NCBI GenBank assembly: GCA_903873705.1
Contig: CAIQPK010000059.1
Coordinates: 62,001-126,000, forward strand
Reading direction: 5' to 3'
Origin: an uncultured Acidobacteriota bacterium
GTDB taxonomy: Bacteria > Acidobacteriota > Terriglobia > Terriglobales > Acidobacteriaceae
DNA length: 64,000 nt
Each line of letters starts with the position of its first letter. The first letter of the stretch is position 1. The translations under genes were made by a program, and so were the position numbers. Under the pieces are notes generated by a model. It ran no database searches and had not been told where the DNA came from. It was given only the letters and a program-made list of their open reading frames with translations. Positions 19,362 to 27,627 of the stretch are shown here, piece after piece.

Positions 19362-19553
19362 TTGTCATTCCGTAGCGCAGCGAAGGAATCTGCTGCTGTA
19401 TTTGCCCTTGCAGTTGTAGTTGCCGTTGCACTTGCAGTTGCAGCTGCCGTTGCCTTTCTGGCTGTCATTCCCGCAGGGAACCTGCTGTTGCAGTTGCTCT
19501 CGCCGTTGCCCTTGCCTTTCTTCCTGTCATTCCCGCAGGGAACCTGCTGTCGC
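19362..19553 (+). repeat. Composite repeat: TGTCATTCC element, hexamer tract and two CCCGCAGGGAACCTGC units
   Basis: It starts with TTGTCATTCCGTAGCGCAG and CGAAGGAATCTGCTGCTGT, passes into a degenerate GTTGCC/CTTGCA hexamer tract, then contains two near-identical copies of CTGTCATTCCCGCAGGGAAC followed by CTGCTGT, 60 bp apart. Related copies lie at 36221 and 52107. The rest of the 613-bp gap (19554-19841) holds a TTCACTATTCAC-like pyrimidine-rich tract and no convincing gene. Confidence 0.8.
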
Positions 19554-19841
19554 CATGACCCGACCGCCCATCCTCCACGTCGACCCGAAAGCCAGCAGCA
19601 TCACCACCGTTCCCACCAGACACACCCAAACCAAAGCCACCGAACCCCACCACCAAGAACGTCCTTATTCACTATTCACTTTTCACTATTCACTCACACC
19701 CACTTCCCGCTCGTCTCCTCCTCACACCACATTTCCACCGTGTAAAAAGAAATTTTCAACCGTCCGGCAACTCCAACTTTTACGCAGGCATCACAACATT
19801 CTCACCCTACTGAGGTATTATCTCGGTAACCCTTGCTATCT

Positions 19842-19873
19842 TCCCCGCACGACCGGGGAGTTTTGTTTTTGCA
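19842..19873 (+). terminator. Terminator-like hairpin in the leader of the NHL lipoprotein gene
   Basis: TCCCCG pairs with CGGGGA around a 6-nt loop and is followed by GTTTTGTTTTT, an intrinsic-terminator layout. It lies about 40 bp before the start codon of the same-strand gene, downstream of a TATTAT hexamer at 19816 that could be a -10 box. It may attenuate the gene or end a short leader RNA. Confidence 0.5.
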
Positions 19874-19911
19874 TTTCCATGCACGCCCTGCATCTCACGG
19901 AGGCCCCATCG

Positions 19912-22092
19912 ATGTCGCTCACTTCCTCGTCCCTGAAGCGTTTAGCCTTTCTAGCCGCTGCTTTCGCGCCGGTCGCGCTCGTCACGGGCTGCGCCAATAT
20001 GGTGACTACCGCCCCTGGCACCAACTCCTTCACGGGAGCCGCGAAGATCTCCGGCACCCTCCACGGCGGTAACCAGCCCATCAGCGGTGCCACCGTCCAG
20101 ATCTTCACTGCCGGCCATGCCGGCTACGGCTCACCCGGTCACCTTCTTACCACCGTCAGCTCAAACAATGACGCGTCCGGCTCGTTCAGCTTCACCAAGC
20201 TCGCTCCAGCCCAAGGCACGCCAGACGGCACTACCGGAACGCCCGGCACCTACTCCTGCCCCACCAATACCGCCACCTACGGCACGGATCCGCAGATCTA
20301 CATCACCGCCTCCGGCGGCAGCACCCAGGGCCCTAACAGCCCCATCAATATCGCGGCAGAGTTCGCCATCGCCATTGGCCCCTGCTCCCAGGTATCCAGT
20401 GCCACCTTCGTTGACATGAACGAAGTCACCACCGTGGCCACCATCGCGGCCCTGCAGCAGTACTTCAACCCCGCCTTCGAATCCTTCGGCTACGCCAATA
20501 CCACCCAGTCTGCTCTGGGTTTTGCCAACGCAGTAAACACCATTTCCAACATGGTGGACGTTCCCACAGGCGTTGCTCTTACCTCCAAAACGCTGACCGG
20601 AACGGCGAGCACGGTCAGCGGTACCGTGATCACCGTGACGCCGGAACAAACCAAGATCAACACCATCGCCAATATTCTCGCGGCCTGCGTCAACACCACT
20701 TCAAACACGTCAGATCCGTGCAATACGCTGTTTCAGTACGCGACTCCCCCGGCGTCGGCATCGCTCACCAGCCAGCCCGGCGCCACCTTCGCGACACCTG
20801 CAGACGTCCTTCAGGCTGCCTATTACATGATGATCAACCCCACCAGCGGGGGCACGACCGGGATGACTAATCTCTTCACCCTCGCGCCACCCACCTCGCC
20901 GTTCCAGCCGACTCTGGCAGCAAACCAGCAGCCGACCGATTGGACCCTTGGAATCAATTACAACGCTGGCACGGCAGCTTCGGCGGCTTGCACCGGTTCT
21001 GGTGCCGTTGGCAATGTCATCCTCTACCCCTATATGGTGGCGGCTGACGCATCGGGCAACATTTGGGTTGCCAGCAACGCCACCAAGAGCGCGACAGTGT
21101 TCGCTAATCTCAGCGAATTCAGCCCGAACGGAACACCCTTGGCCTGCACCCTGGGTTCTACGATGTCTCAGATCGAAGGCCTGACCATTGACACCGCCGG
21201 AAACGTTTGGGCGGCCGGACACACCGCAGGTGGTATCGCCAAGGTAGACCCCAACACCCTCAGCGCCACAACTTGGACTGAAGCGAGCATCACGCCGTGG
21301 GCCATCGCAGCTGACGGTACAGGTAATGTCTTCTACACCACGTCGGCTAAGACAGTACGTGAGTTCACCGGAGCTGCATCCGGAAGCCCTGCTGCTGCGA
21401 CGCTGATCGGCGGCGCAACAAACAGCGCACCGAACTTCATGGCGATCGATGGAAGCAGCCGCATTTGGGTTGGGGAAGCCAGCACCGCAGGCGGCCTTTT
21501 CGAGTACTATCCTGACAGCAACGTCGCTGACAGCCCCGTGGGCGGTTACGTGTCAGCCAACGTGGACGCCGGGAACCTCGGTTCGTACAACGATCAGGGA
21601 ATCCTGGCGATCGACAGCACCGGCAAGGTCTGGACTGCCGAGAGCAACTCCCGCAACATCATGTCGAACTTCACGCCGGGTGCAAACGGGACAGCTACAA
21701 ATAGCTTCCTGAGCCCAGCCTACTCTGGCGGCCTGAACTCGGGTCGCGGAGTCGCAATCGACGGTGCGGGAAATGTTTGGGTTCCTAATGGCGTCTCCCA
21801 GAATGGAACGACCCCGATGCAAGCCGTAACGGAGTACTCCAACAGTGGCTCCCCGTTGTCCCCAACAGGTGGAACCGCAACTGCCGCGGGAACGAACGGC
21901 GGTTTCCAAAAGCCGTCAACAGTCTTCCCGTCGACACTTCGCGGAGTAACTATCGATCCTTCGGGAAATGTCTGGATGGGAACCAATTCATCGTCTGGCA
22001 CCTCCATCTCCGAGATCGTTGGAGCAGCCGTCCCGGTTATCACTCCGTTGTCGGCTCAGGTCGCTCAAAACAAACTCGGCACCAAGCCCTAA
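19912..22092 (+). CDS. NHL/beta-propeller repeat lipoprotein
   Basis: The listed ORF starts at 19420 in repeat DNA; ATG 19912 is preferred because it follows CACGGAGG and opens a lipoprotein signal (SLKRLAFLAAAFAPVALVTGC). The mature protein (726 aa in total) has an N-terminal carboxypeptidase-regulatory-like segment (KISGTLHGGNQPISGATVQIF), a middle helical region, and from about residue 355 a series of propeller blades with the repeats ASGNIWVAS, TAGNVWAAG, GTGNVFYTT, SSRIWVG, GAGNVWVPN and PSGNVWMG. Such Ser/Thr/Asn-rich surface lipoproteins are common in Terriglobia; function unknown. Codon use is less C-biased than in the neighbouring genes. Confidence 0.85.
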   Translation: MSLTSSSLKRLAFLAAAFAPVALVTGCANMVTTAPGTNSFTGAAKISGTLHGGNQPISGATVQIFTAGHAGYGSPGHLLTTVSSNNDASGSFSFTKLAPAQGTPDGTTGTPGTYSCPTNTATYGTDPQIYITASGGSTQGPNSPINIAAEFAIAIGPCSQVSSATFVDMNEVTTVATIAALQQYFNPAFESFGYANTTQSALGFANAVNTISNMVDVPTGVALTSKTLTGTASTVSGTVITVTPEQTKINTIANILAACVNTTSNTSDPCNTLFQYATPPASASLTSQPGATFATPADVLQAAYYMMINPTSGGTTGMTNLFTLAPPTSPFQPTLAANQQPTDWTLGINYNAGTAASAACTGSGAVGNVILYPYMVAADASGNIWVASNATKSATVFANLSEFSPNGTPLACTLGSTMSQIEGLTIDTAGNVWAAGHTAGGIAKVDPNTLSATTWTEASITPWAIAADGTGNVFYTTSAKTVREFTGAASGSPAAATLIGGATNSAPNFMAIDGSSRIWVGEASTAGGLFEYYPDSNVADSPVGGYVSANVDAGNLGSYNDQGILAIDSTGKVWTAESNSRNIMSNFTPGANGTATNSFLSPAYSGGLNSGRGVAIDGAGNVWVPNGVSQNGTTPMQAVTEYSNSGSPLSPTGGTATAAGTNGGFQKPSTVFPSTLRGVTIDPSGNVWMGTNSSSGTSISEIVGAAVPVITPLSAQVAQNKLGTKP

Positions 22093-22117
22093 CCTACGCT
22101 TCGTCCTCAACCCAGAG

Positions 22118-22146
22118 CCCCGGCCTCGCGCCGGGGTTTTGCTTTG
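22118..22146 (+). terminator. Intrinsic terminator after the NHL lipoprotein gene
   Basis: CCCCGGC and GCCGGGG form a perfect 7-bp stem with loop CTCGC, followed by TTTTGCTTTG, 25 bp after the stop codon. Confidence 0.85.
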
Positions 22147-22504
22147 TAAAGCCGAGATAGTTCCTATCGCTGCGATTTGCCCTTCGCCGCCATCCTGGGG
22201 CGCAGCTGGGGGCCCCGCACTGTCCCGTGGTTGCCGCTGATCGCCACCCACCAAGCATCCACTCCCATCAAAGCATCAGCGGCCCAAGCCAACTTCGCCC
22301 GCACCTCCTTCAGTGAAGGCACGGCGGCAACGGCAGACTATAAAAGTCTGCCAACCGGCCGAGCGGCTAGTCCGTCCCTGGCGGCACAGCCCGATCCCTC
22401 CATCACCGGCCCAGACGCCAATCAAAACCTGTCAACCCCCCAAACCCCTCATCTCTAACAAACCAAACGCCATAAACCTGGCACATTTACCCCACTCACT
22501 TCGA
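22147..22504. other. Intergenic stretch with no gene recognised
   Basis: Two short ORFs in the track (22177-22458 and 22313-22507) have no signal peptide, no domain pattern and no convincing ribosome-binding site. Apart from low-complexity Pro/Ala-type codons I see nothing here. Confidence 0.5.
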
Positions 22505-22572
22505 TAAAATAGAACTAGCAGCAATACCGGAATGGAAACGGCCTTCAGATTCACCTGCTCGCCGAAAACACC

Positions 22573-22608
22573 AAGGCCGCCATCCGGAACCCCGGAGGCG
22601 GCCTTTTA
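22573..22608 (+). terminator. Intrinsic terminator, possibly of a short transcript
   Basis: AAGGCCGCC (22573-22581) pairs perfectly with GGCGGCCTT (22597-22605), ending in TTTT. No coding gene precedes it closely; a TAAAAT hexamer at 22505-22510 could start a transcript of roughly 90 nt that ends here. It also faces the convergent DUF2059 gene. Confidence 0.7.
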
Positions 22609-22657
22609 TGATCGAGTTCAAACCGCAGACCAGCCAGACCGTCGACCAGACGTCTGC

Positions 22658-22708
22658 CCAGACCTCACCCTTTAGAATCAGAGATTTTGAGATCAAGGTC
22701 TGGGGGGG
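22658..22708. repeat. 51-bp element with CCAGACCT / AGGTCTGG ends, copy 1
   Basis: The ends are perfect inverted repeats (22658-22665 and 22696-22703) around a core containing TAGAATCAGAGATTTT, and the element runs into a G7 tract. The reverse-complement copy is at 35836-35886, with the core and the poly-C/poly-G tail shared. Directly beside it GGGGGCCGGCCCCC (22704-22717) is a perfect palindrome at the end of the DUF2059 gene. Confidence 0.8.
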
Positions 22709-22716
22709 CCGGCCCC

Positions 22717-23286
22717 CTACTTCGCTGGCGCCTTCGACGCCGCGGACGGCTTGGCTGGCGTGGTTGGCCGCGGAGGCGCCGCCGCCATCATCTGCCGCGC
22801 GAAGTCGTCGTTCATGGCCTTCAGACGGGGCTGCAGGATCGCCATCCGCGCCTGCCCGATCTGGATCTCCTTGCCGCCCAGGTCCTGCCCCTTGGTCAAC
22901 AGGGCCTGCCCGGTCGGCGACTTGTAAAACGCCAGCAGGCCATCGATCTCAGCCTCGGTAAACACCGAAGAGTAGGCCTTCTCGTAATCCGGCTCCATCG
23001 ACTTCCAGGTGATGGTTTCAGCCACCGCGCCCAGCGCCCGCTTCTGGAAGTCGTCCGCAATCCGCTTCTGCTCCGCGGTCAGGTTATTCATCCCCGGCAT
23101 GCCCTGGATCATCCGCTGAATCTGCGCCGAAACCGAGTCCTTCATCTGCGCGGCGCTGCGCTCCGTGCGCATCACGGTTAGGAGCTGCTGCACCTTTGCT
23201 GCCTTGGACGCATCATCCGCCCGCGCCCCGGGGGCTACCACCGCCGCTACTGCCAATACTGCTGCCCAACAATGCAAACGCTTCAC
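22717..23286 (-). CDS. DUF2059 family secreted protein
   Basis: The ORF track uses an upstream start at 23367 that would overlap the OPT gene; GTG 23286 is preferred, since GAGGAG lies about 10 nt before it and a signal peptide follows directly (KRLHCWAAVLAVAAVVAPGARA). The mature protein (189 aa in total) has the DUF2059-like pattern: helical N-terminus, then VFTEAEIDGLLAFYKSPTGQALL near residue 110 and an Ala/Pro/Lys-rich tail. Function unknown. The start codon lies one base past the OPT transporter stop, so it is probably translated from the same transcript. Confidence 0.82.
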   Translation of the reverse strand: MKRLHCWAAVLAVAAVVAPGARADDASKAAKVQQLLTVMRTERSAAQMKDSVSAQIQRMIQGMPGMNNLTAEQKRIADDFQKRALGAVAETITWKSMEPDYEKAYSSVFTEAEIDGLLAFYKSPTGQALLTKGQDLGGKEIQIGQARMAILQPRLKAMNDDFARQMMAAAPPRPTTPAKPSAASKAPAK

Positions 23287-23287
23287 T

Positions 23288-25516
23288 CTAAATCTCCTCT
23301 TTGCTTCCCAGCGGCTTCCGTGCGAAGTAGTACAGGCTGAACGCCAGCGCCGCAAAGCCGACGACACTCACCCAATCCTTGTAGAGCGGGTTCGTGGTCG
23401 CGAACGCCGGCATCGTCTTGTGGGTCAAATCCTCCCACACCTTCACACAGACACCAATCAATCCCATGATACCGCCGGCAGCGATCAGCCCGGAAGCATA
23501 CAGACTGCCCGAAGAGACCTCCGTCTCAGCCGCCGACAGCGCGCCGCCCTCCCGAGCCGTAGCCCGGTCAACCATCCACCGCATCACGCCGCCCACGAAG
23601 ATAGCCAGAGTCGTCCCGATAGACAGGTAAGCCCCAACCGCAAAGGTAAGCGACCGCACCCCCAGCAGCTCGATCCCAATCACCAGCGCCACGCCCAGCA
23701 GCACCAGGCTCCACGGCAGCTTCCGGCTCAGGATGCCGTTGATCACGGTAGCCATCAACCGCCCCTGGGGTGCCGCCACCTTCTCACTCCCAATCCCCTG
23801 CACCCACTGCACCTCCAGCCGCTGCGTCGCCGGATTGTAAAGATATTTGCCGTCCTCCAGCGTAGCCGACCCGATCGAGTTGAGCAGCAAGTACTTACCC
23901 GCATCGTTCACCACCACTTTAGGCGCATCCTTCGCCTGCGCCTTGTCCGTCAGTGCGAAGCTGCCTCGTGGAAACTGGCCCTGGTTGGTGACACCTTCAG
24001 GCAGTGCACTCAGCGAGATCGTCCTCGGCAAAGGCATCGTCTGGAAGCTCTCAAACGCCCGGTTCATGCCGCTCAGCGTAGGTCCGATGGCGAACACGCT
24101 CACAATTACGCCCACCATCACAGCCACCTGCTGCTTCCACGGCGTAGCGCCGATCAGGAAGCCCGTCTTGAGGTCCTGCGACGTATCTCCAGCATTCGAG
24201 GCCGCCACGCAAACCACCCCGCCGATCGTAATGGCCAGCGCACCAAACGCTGGCGCGGTCCATCCCTTTACCAGGAAGATGGCCGCCGTTGCCATCAGCG
24301 TGGCAATCGTCATGCCGGAAACCGGGCTGGCGCTGGAGCCCACGATGCCCACAATCCGCGCACTCACCGTCACGAACAGGAACCCGAAGACCACAACCAG
24401 CAAGCTGGCAGCAACGTTCGCCAGCAGGCCAACCTGCGCGCCCGGGACAGGCTTGAACTGCAGGAACGCCGTCATCAGCACGACCAGCAGCACGCTGCCC
24501 CCGACAACCACGCTCATCGGCAGGTCATGATCGGTGCGGCTGGGCTGCTCCACCACCCCACCCTTGCTCTTACCCATCTTGGCAAAGCCAGAGGTGAGGG
24601 CGGAAATGATGGTCGGCGCCGTCCGCAGCAGTGTGATCAAGCCACTGGCAGCAACTGCCCCCGCGCCCATGGGTCGCACATAAGTCCGCCAAAGCTGGCT
24701 CGGATCCATCTGCGAGATGGGAATAGTTCCGGGGTAGAGCGGCCCCGTCAAATGCTTACCGAAGAAGACGATCGCCGGCATCAGCACCATCCAGCTGAAC
24801 ACCCCGCCGGCGAGCATAATCCCAGCCACACGAATGCCGATAATGTAGCCCACCCCCAGGTACTCGGGGGTCACATCGGCGCGAATGGACGCGCCCTTCA
24901 GGATTTCCTGCCCGCCGGGGTCGAAGTTGAAATCCTTTTTTGGCGTCGGTGGAAAGAGGCCAAGCAGGTTGTCATTCTGAAACAAGGTGTAAAGGCCACC
25001 GATGCCCAGTCCCAGGAAGACCCGGCTGGCAAAGGATCCGCCGCGCTCGCCGGCCTGCAGTACATCGGCACAGGCCGTGCCCTCGGGGTAAACGAGCACC
25101 TCGTGCTCTTCAACGATGAGCTGCCGGCGCAGCGGAATCATGAACAGAACGCCCAGCCAGCCCCCGAAGAGAGCCAACGCAAAAATGCGCGAAGCTTCCA
25201 GGTCGAAGCCAAGGAAGATCAAAGCCGGGAGTGTAAAGATCACGCCCGAGGCGATCGACTGGCCTGCGTTGCCGGTGGTCTGCACAATGTTATTTTCGAG
25301 GATTGATGCGCGCCCGAAGACCCGCAGGATGGAAATCGAAAGCACCGAGATCGGGATGCTGGCCGCCACCGTCAATCCCGCCCGCAGCCCTACATAAACC
25401 GTGACCGCCCCGAACACCACGCCGAAGAACGCTCCCAGCAGCAGCGCGCGTATTGAGAGCTCAGGCCGGTTGTCGCTGGCTGGGACGAAGGGGCGGAACG
25501 TTGACGGCACAGCCAT
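23288..25516 (-). CDS. OPT family oligopeptide transporter
   Basis: A 742-aa inner-membrane protein with about 14-16 hydrophobic helices. Family features include the N-terminal FGVVFGAVTVYVGLRAGLTVAASIP, QTTGNAGQSIASGVIFTLPAL (the NxG-type segment of OPT proteins) and SNAGDTSQDLKTGFLIGATPWKQQ. Bacterial OPT proteins take up oligopeptides or metal chelates by proton symport; substrate cannot be told from sequence. An internal soluble insert (about residues 500-580) contains LNSIGSATLEDGKYLYNPATQ. The gene is flanked by a small membrane protein upstream and the DUF2059 gene downstream, probably one operon. Confidence 0.92.
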   Translation of the reverse strand: MAVPSTFRPFVPASDNRPELSIRALLLGAFFGVVFGAVTVYVGLRAGLTVAASIPISVLSISILRVFGRASILENNIVQTTGNAGQSIASGVIFTLPALIFLGFDLEASRIFALALFGGWLGVLFMIPLRRQLIVEEHEVLVYPEGTACADVLQAGERGGSFASRVFLGLGIGGLYTLFQNDNLLGLFPPTPKKDFNFDPGGQEILKGASIRADVTPEYLGVGYIIGIRVAGIMLAGGVFSWMVLMPAIVFFGKHLTGPLYPGTIPISQMDPSQLWRTYVRPMGAGAVAASGLITLLRTAPTIISALTSGFAKMGKSKGGVVEQPSRTDHDLPMSVVVGGSVLLVVLMTAFLQFKPVPGAQVGLLANVAASLLVVVFGFLFVTVSARIVGIVGSSASPVSGMTIATLMATAAIFLVKGWTAPAFGALAITIGGVVCVAASNAGDTSQDLKTGFLIGATPWKQQVAVMVGVIVSVFAIGPTLSGMNRAFESFQTMPLPRTISLSALPEGVTNQGQFPRGSFALTDKAQAKDAPKVVVNDAGKYLLLNSIGSATLEDGKYLYNPATQRLEVQWVQGIGSEKVAAPQGRLMATVINGILSRKLPWSLVLLGVALVIGIELLGVRSLTFAVGAYLSIGTTLAIFVGGVMRWMVDRATAREGGALSAAETEVSSGSLYASGLIAAGGIMGLIGVCVKVWEDLTHKTMPAFATTNPLYKDWVSVVGFAALAFSLYYFARKPLGSKEEI

Positions 25517-25573
25517 AAAGGTGTTCTCCGGTTATACGAGTCAGATGCAATCGTTGCAGCCGAGTGTACCAAC

Positions 25574-26062
25574 TTATTGCGGCTGGCGAAGGGCCATTAC
25601 CACAGTCAGCACGCCCAGCAATCCGAGGGTTATGCCATAGGAAAAGAAGAGCTTGTCGACGAAGCGGGTGACGGCAGCGTAGATGGCGTCGCCCAGCGGC
25701 GAGTTTGGGGCCAGGTTTTCAGCAGTGGCGATGGCGTCGAATTCCTCAATCGTTGGGATGATGCGGATGATTTGTACGATTTGGTAGACCACCTGTAACG
25801 CCACAACAGCGATCAAGAGGACGACGGCAGCCGCCGCGAAAGTGCGCCCGTAACGAGCAAGAATGTAGGCATCGAGCGCGACACAGCATAGCCCCATAAT
25901 CGTTGTGAAGATGAAGTACGGCGACTTGAAGGGCCGGGCTAGAATCCCCGGGTCATCGATCAACTCCGCGGAGCGGAAGATAGGCGTAACGCGACCGCCT
26001 CGGCGAATGTGAGCGCCTACGGACTTGAACTTCTGCGAGGCCGTCAAAGGAGACTTTGACAT
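25574..26062 (-). CDS. Small membrane protein upstream of the OPT transporter
   Basis: A 162-aa product with a basic cytoplasmic N-terminus, three or four hydrophobic helices (FIFTTIMGLCCVALDAYIL, AAAAVVLLIAVVALQVVYQIV, FFSYGITLGLLGVLTVVMAL) and a loop IPTIEEFDAIATAENL. I do not recognise a family. It is 57 bp upstream of the OPT gene and 11 bp after the TPR regulator, all in the same direction. Confidence 0.7.
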   Translation of the reverse strand: MSKSPLTASQKFKSVGAHIRRGGRVTPIFRSAELIDDPGILARPFKSPYFIFTTIMGLCCVALDAYILARYGRTFAAAAVVLLIAVVALQVVYQIVQIIRIIPTIEEFDAIATAENLAPNSPLGDAIYAAVTRFVDKLFFSYGITLGLLGVLTVVMALRQPQ

Positions 26063-26073
26063 GGGAAAGGTCG

Positions 26074-27069
26074 TTAGCTGGCCATGCCAACGCGCATCGT
26101 CCTGCCGTGGCGCGTAACGATGGCGAGCCGCTCTCCGCCGAGGATCTTCTTGGCCTGGTGGCGGGCATGGCTCGCCCAGGGGCCGGCGGGGTCGAGCCGG
26201 GCGTACATCGTCCAGTGGCGCAGGGCGCGACGGGGCTCAGCACGGCGCTCGTAAGCCAGCGCGAGGTTGTAATGCGCATCGGCATACTGCGGCACCAGCT
26301 CCAGCGCGCGCTCGTAAGCCGCTATGGCCTCCGGCAGGCGTTGCAGCTCATCCAGGACGTTGCCAAGGTCAAAGAAGGCGAGTGCGTACTCCGGATCGGC
26401 CTCCGTGGCGCAGCGATAATAGTGCTCGGCAGCGTTGAAGTCGCGCTCGTTGTAGAAGATAGTGCCGAGGTTGATCGCCGCGGGCGCGTGGCTGGGCTGG
26501 ATTTCGAGAATAGCCTGATAGACCTCTTTGGCTTCCGGCAACGTTTCGGGCCGCTCTTCCAAACGCACCGCCCGCAGAAACATCTCCTGGGCTTCGCTGT
26601 TTAGGCTTGCGGGAGCGGCACCACGCGACCGGACGACGGCCATGCCGGCGCAAGGCGCCAGCTCGAAATCAAAGGCCATCTGGCGCGTCACCGGGTCAAC
26701 CAAGGCCCCCCACTGGCGGAACGCCAGGCGGCTTCCCCGCTGCACCGCAACCGACTCCAGCAGCGGATTGGCCATACCGGAGACCCGCTGCATGGCATCG
26801 ATCGAGCGCCGGATGTTCTTCACCGACACCCGCGTGGAGGCCAGGTCGCGCAGCTTACGCAGCTGGACGAGTTGTTGAAACGAAAAGTCTTCCGAGGAGG
26901 CAATGAGTCCGGCTCGCTGCCAGGACGTGAGTTGTCGCGAAGGCACCCGCAGAATTCGCAGTACATCTTCCCGGCCGTATTTCTCCACGATAGCTCGCCC
27001 CTCAAGATGCGCAGGCATGAGTTTCGCCACCTGCTCTAGGTGCGAGTATGCGGTGCAGGATGGCTGCAT
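26074..27069 (-). CDS. MerR-like HTH protein fused to TPR repeats
   Basis: A 331-aa protein. Residues about 33-95 resemble a MerR-type winged helix (REDVLRILRVPSRQLTSWQRAGLI, FSFQQLVQLRKLRDLASTRVSVKNIRRSI). The C-terminal half has at least three TPR units (AAINLGTIFYNERDFNAAEHYYRCA, ALAFFDLGNVLDELQRLPEAIAAYERAL, ADAHYNLALAYERRAEPRRAL). A regulator whose output or sensing depends on TPR contacts is likely; no effector domain is visible. First gene of the putative OPT operon. Upstream lie about 100 bp and then tRNA-Thr in the same direction. Confidence 0.8.
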   Translation of the reverse strand: MQPSCTAYSHLEQVAKLMPAHLEGRAIVEKYGREDVLRILRVPSRQLTSWQRAGLIASSEDFSFQQLVQLRKLRDLASTRVSVKNIRRSIDAMQRVSGMANPLLESVAVQRGSRLAFRQWGALVDPVTRQMAFDFELAPCAGMAVVRSRGAAPASLNSEAQEMFLRAVRLEERPETLPEAKEVYQAILEIQPSHAPAAINLGTIFYNERDFNAAEHYYRCATEADPEYALAFFDLGNVLDELQRLPEAIAAYERALELVPQYADAHYNLALAYERRAEPRRALRHWTMYARLDPAGPWASHARHQAKKILGGERLAIVTRHGRTMRVGMAS

Positions 27070-27172
27070 TCAAGGGGTTACGGAGCCACTTTGGAAGATT
27101 TCAGTGGATATCAGGAACCTAAACAGGTTCGCGCAAAGTTCTCCACAAGGTGAACTCAACGGAGGAAGGAAA

Positions 27173-27248
27173 TGGAGCCGACGAACGGACTTGAACCGTT
27201 GACCTGCTGATTACGAATCAGCTGCTCTACCAACTGAGCTACGTCGGC
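27173..27248 (-). tRNA. tRNA-Thr (anticodon CGU), CCA encoded
   Basis: Read on the minus strand: acceptor GCCGACG pairs with CGTCGGC, D-arm GCTCAGTTGGTAGAGC, anticodon arm GCTGA-TTCGTAA-TCAGC with anticodon CGT, T-arm AACGG-TTCAAGT-CCGTT, discriminator T and an encoded CCA (27173-27175). All four stems pair fully. Confidence 0.97.
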
Positions 27249-27261
27249 CTGCTCCTCGGTC

Positions 27262-27289
27262 ATTCTATCGGCAAACGCGACAGACTCAA
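27262..27289 (-). promoter_or_regulatory. Probable sigma-70-type promoter of tRNA-Thr
   Basis: On the minus strand TTGAGT (27289-27284) and TAGAAT (27267-27262) are separated by 16 bp. The start of transcription would fall about 7 bp before the mature tRNA 5' end. Confidence 0.6.
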
Positions 27290-27577
27290 AATTTCGGAGC
27301 TCAACACGACGCTGACGCGCTGCTTGACTCCCGGTTTTGCCATATGCGAAGCGATCGCAACGCGGGGGGCGAAGTGTGTGCGAAAATTCGTCCCCGCTTT
27401 TCCACAGAAAGCGAAAGGGCCGCCCGGCAACAGGGCGACCCTTCCTTTGGGAGGCAGCACCAACAGAGGCAAAGCTGTCGGAACTCTCTGGTGCAAGAGT
27501 ATGTTCGACCCCTACATGTGTCAAGCAGTTTTGATGTTAATTGTAACTCTATTACTTTCAACAACTTGACTACTTAA
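27290..27577. other. Intergenic stretch between tRNA-Thr and the amidase/DUF6599 transcription unit
   Basis: No gene seen. It contains the imperfect hairpin AAGGGCCGCCC / GGGCGACCCTT (27414-27444), one DnaA-box-like 9-mer TTTTCCACA (27398-27406) and an AT-rich tail from about 27530. Two further DnaA-like 9-mers lie on the far side of the tRNA (TTCTCCACA at 27139, AGTGGATAT at 27103). Confidence 0.5.
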
Positions 27578-27579
27578 CT

Positions 27580-27621
27580 AGAAAATAACGGGGGGCGAGC
27601 ATCTCGGCTCGCAGTTCCCCC
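27580..27621 (-). terminator. Terminator of the recX-alaS-amidase-DUF6599 direction block
   Basis: Read leftward after the DUF6599-like stop: CCCCC region, GCGAGC-CGAGAT-GCTCGC stem, matching G/C run, then CGTTATTTTCT. Stem pairing is perfect over the 6-bp core and extends through the poly-G/poly-C arms. Confidence 0.7.
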
Positions 27622-27627
27622 GACAGT

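Noticed and set aside
23165-25306. 713-aa + strand ORF over the OPT transporter
   Set aside because: Low-complexity antisense shadow; the OPT reading frame has family motifs and membrane helices.
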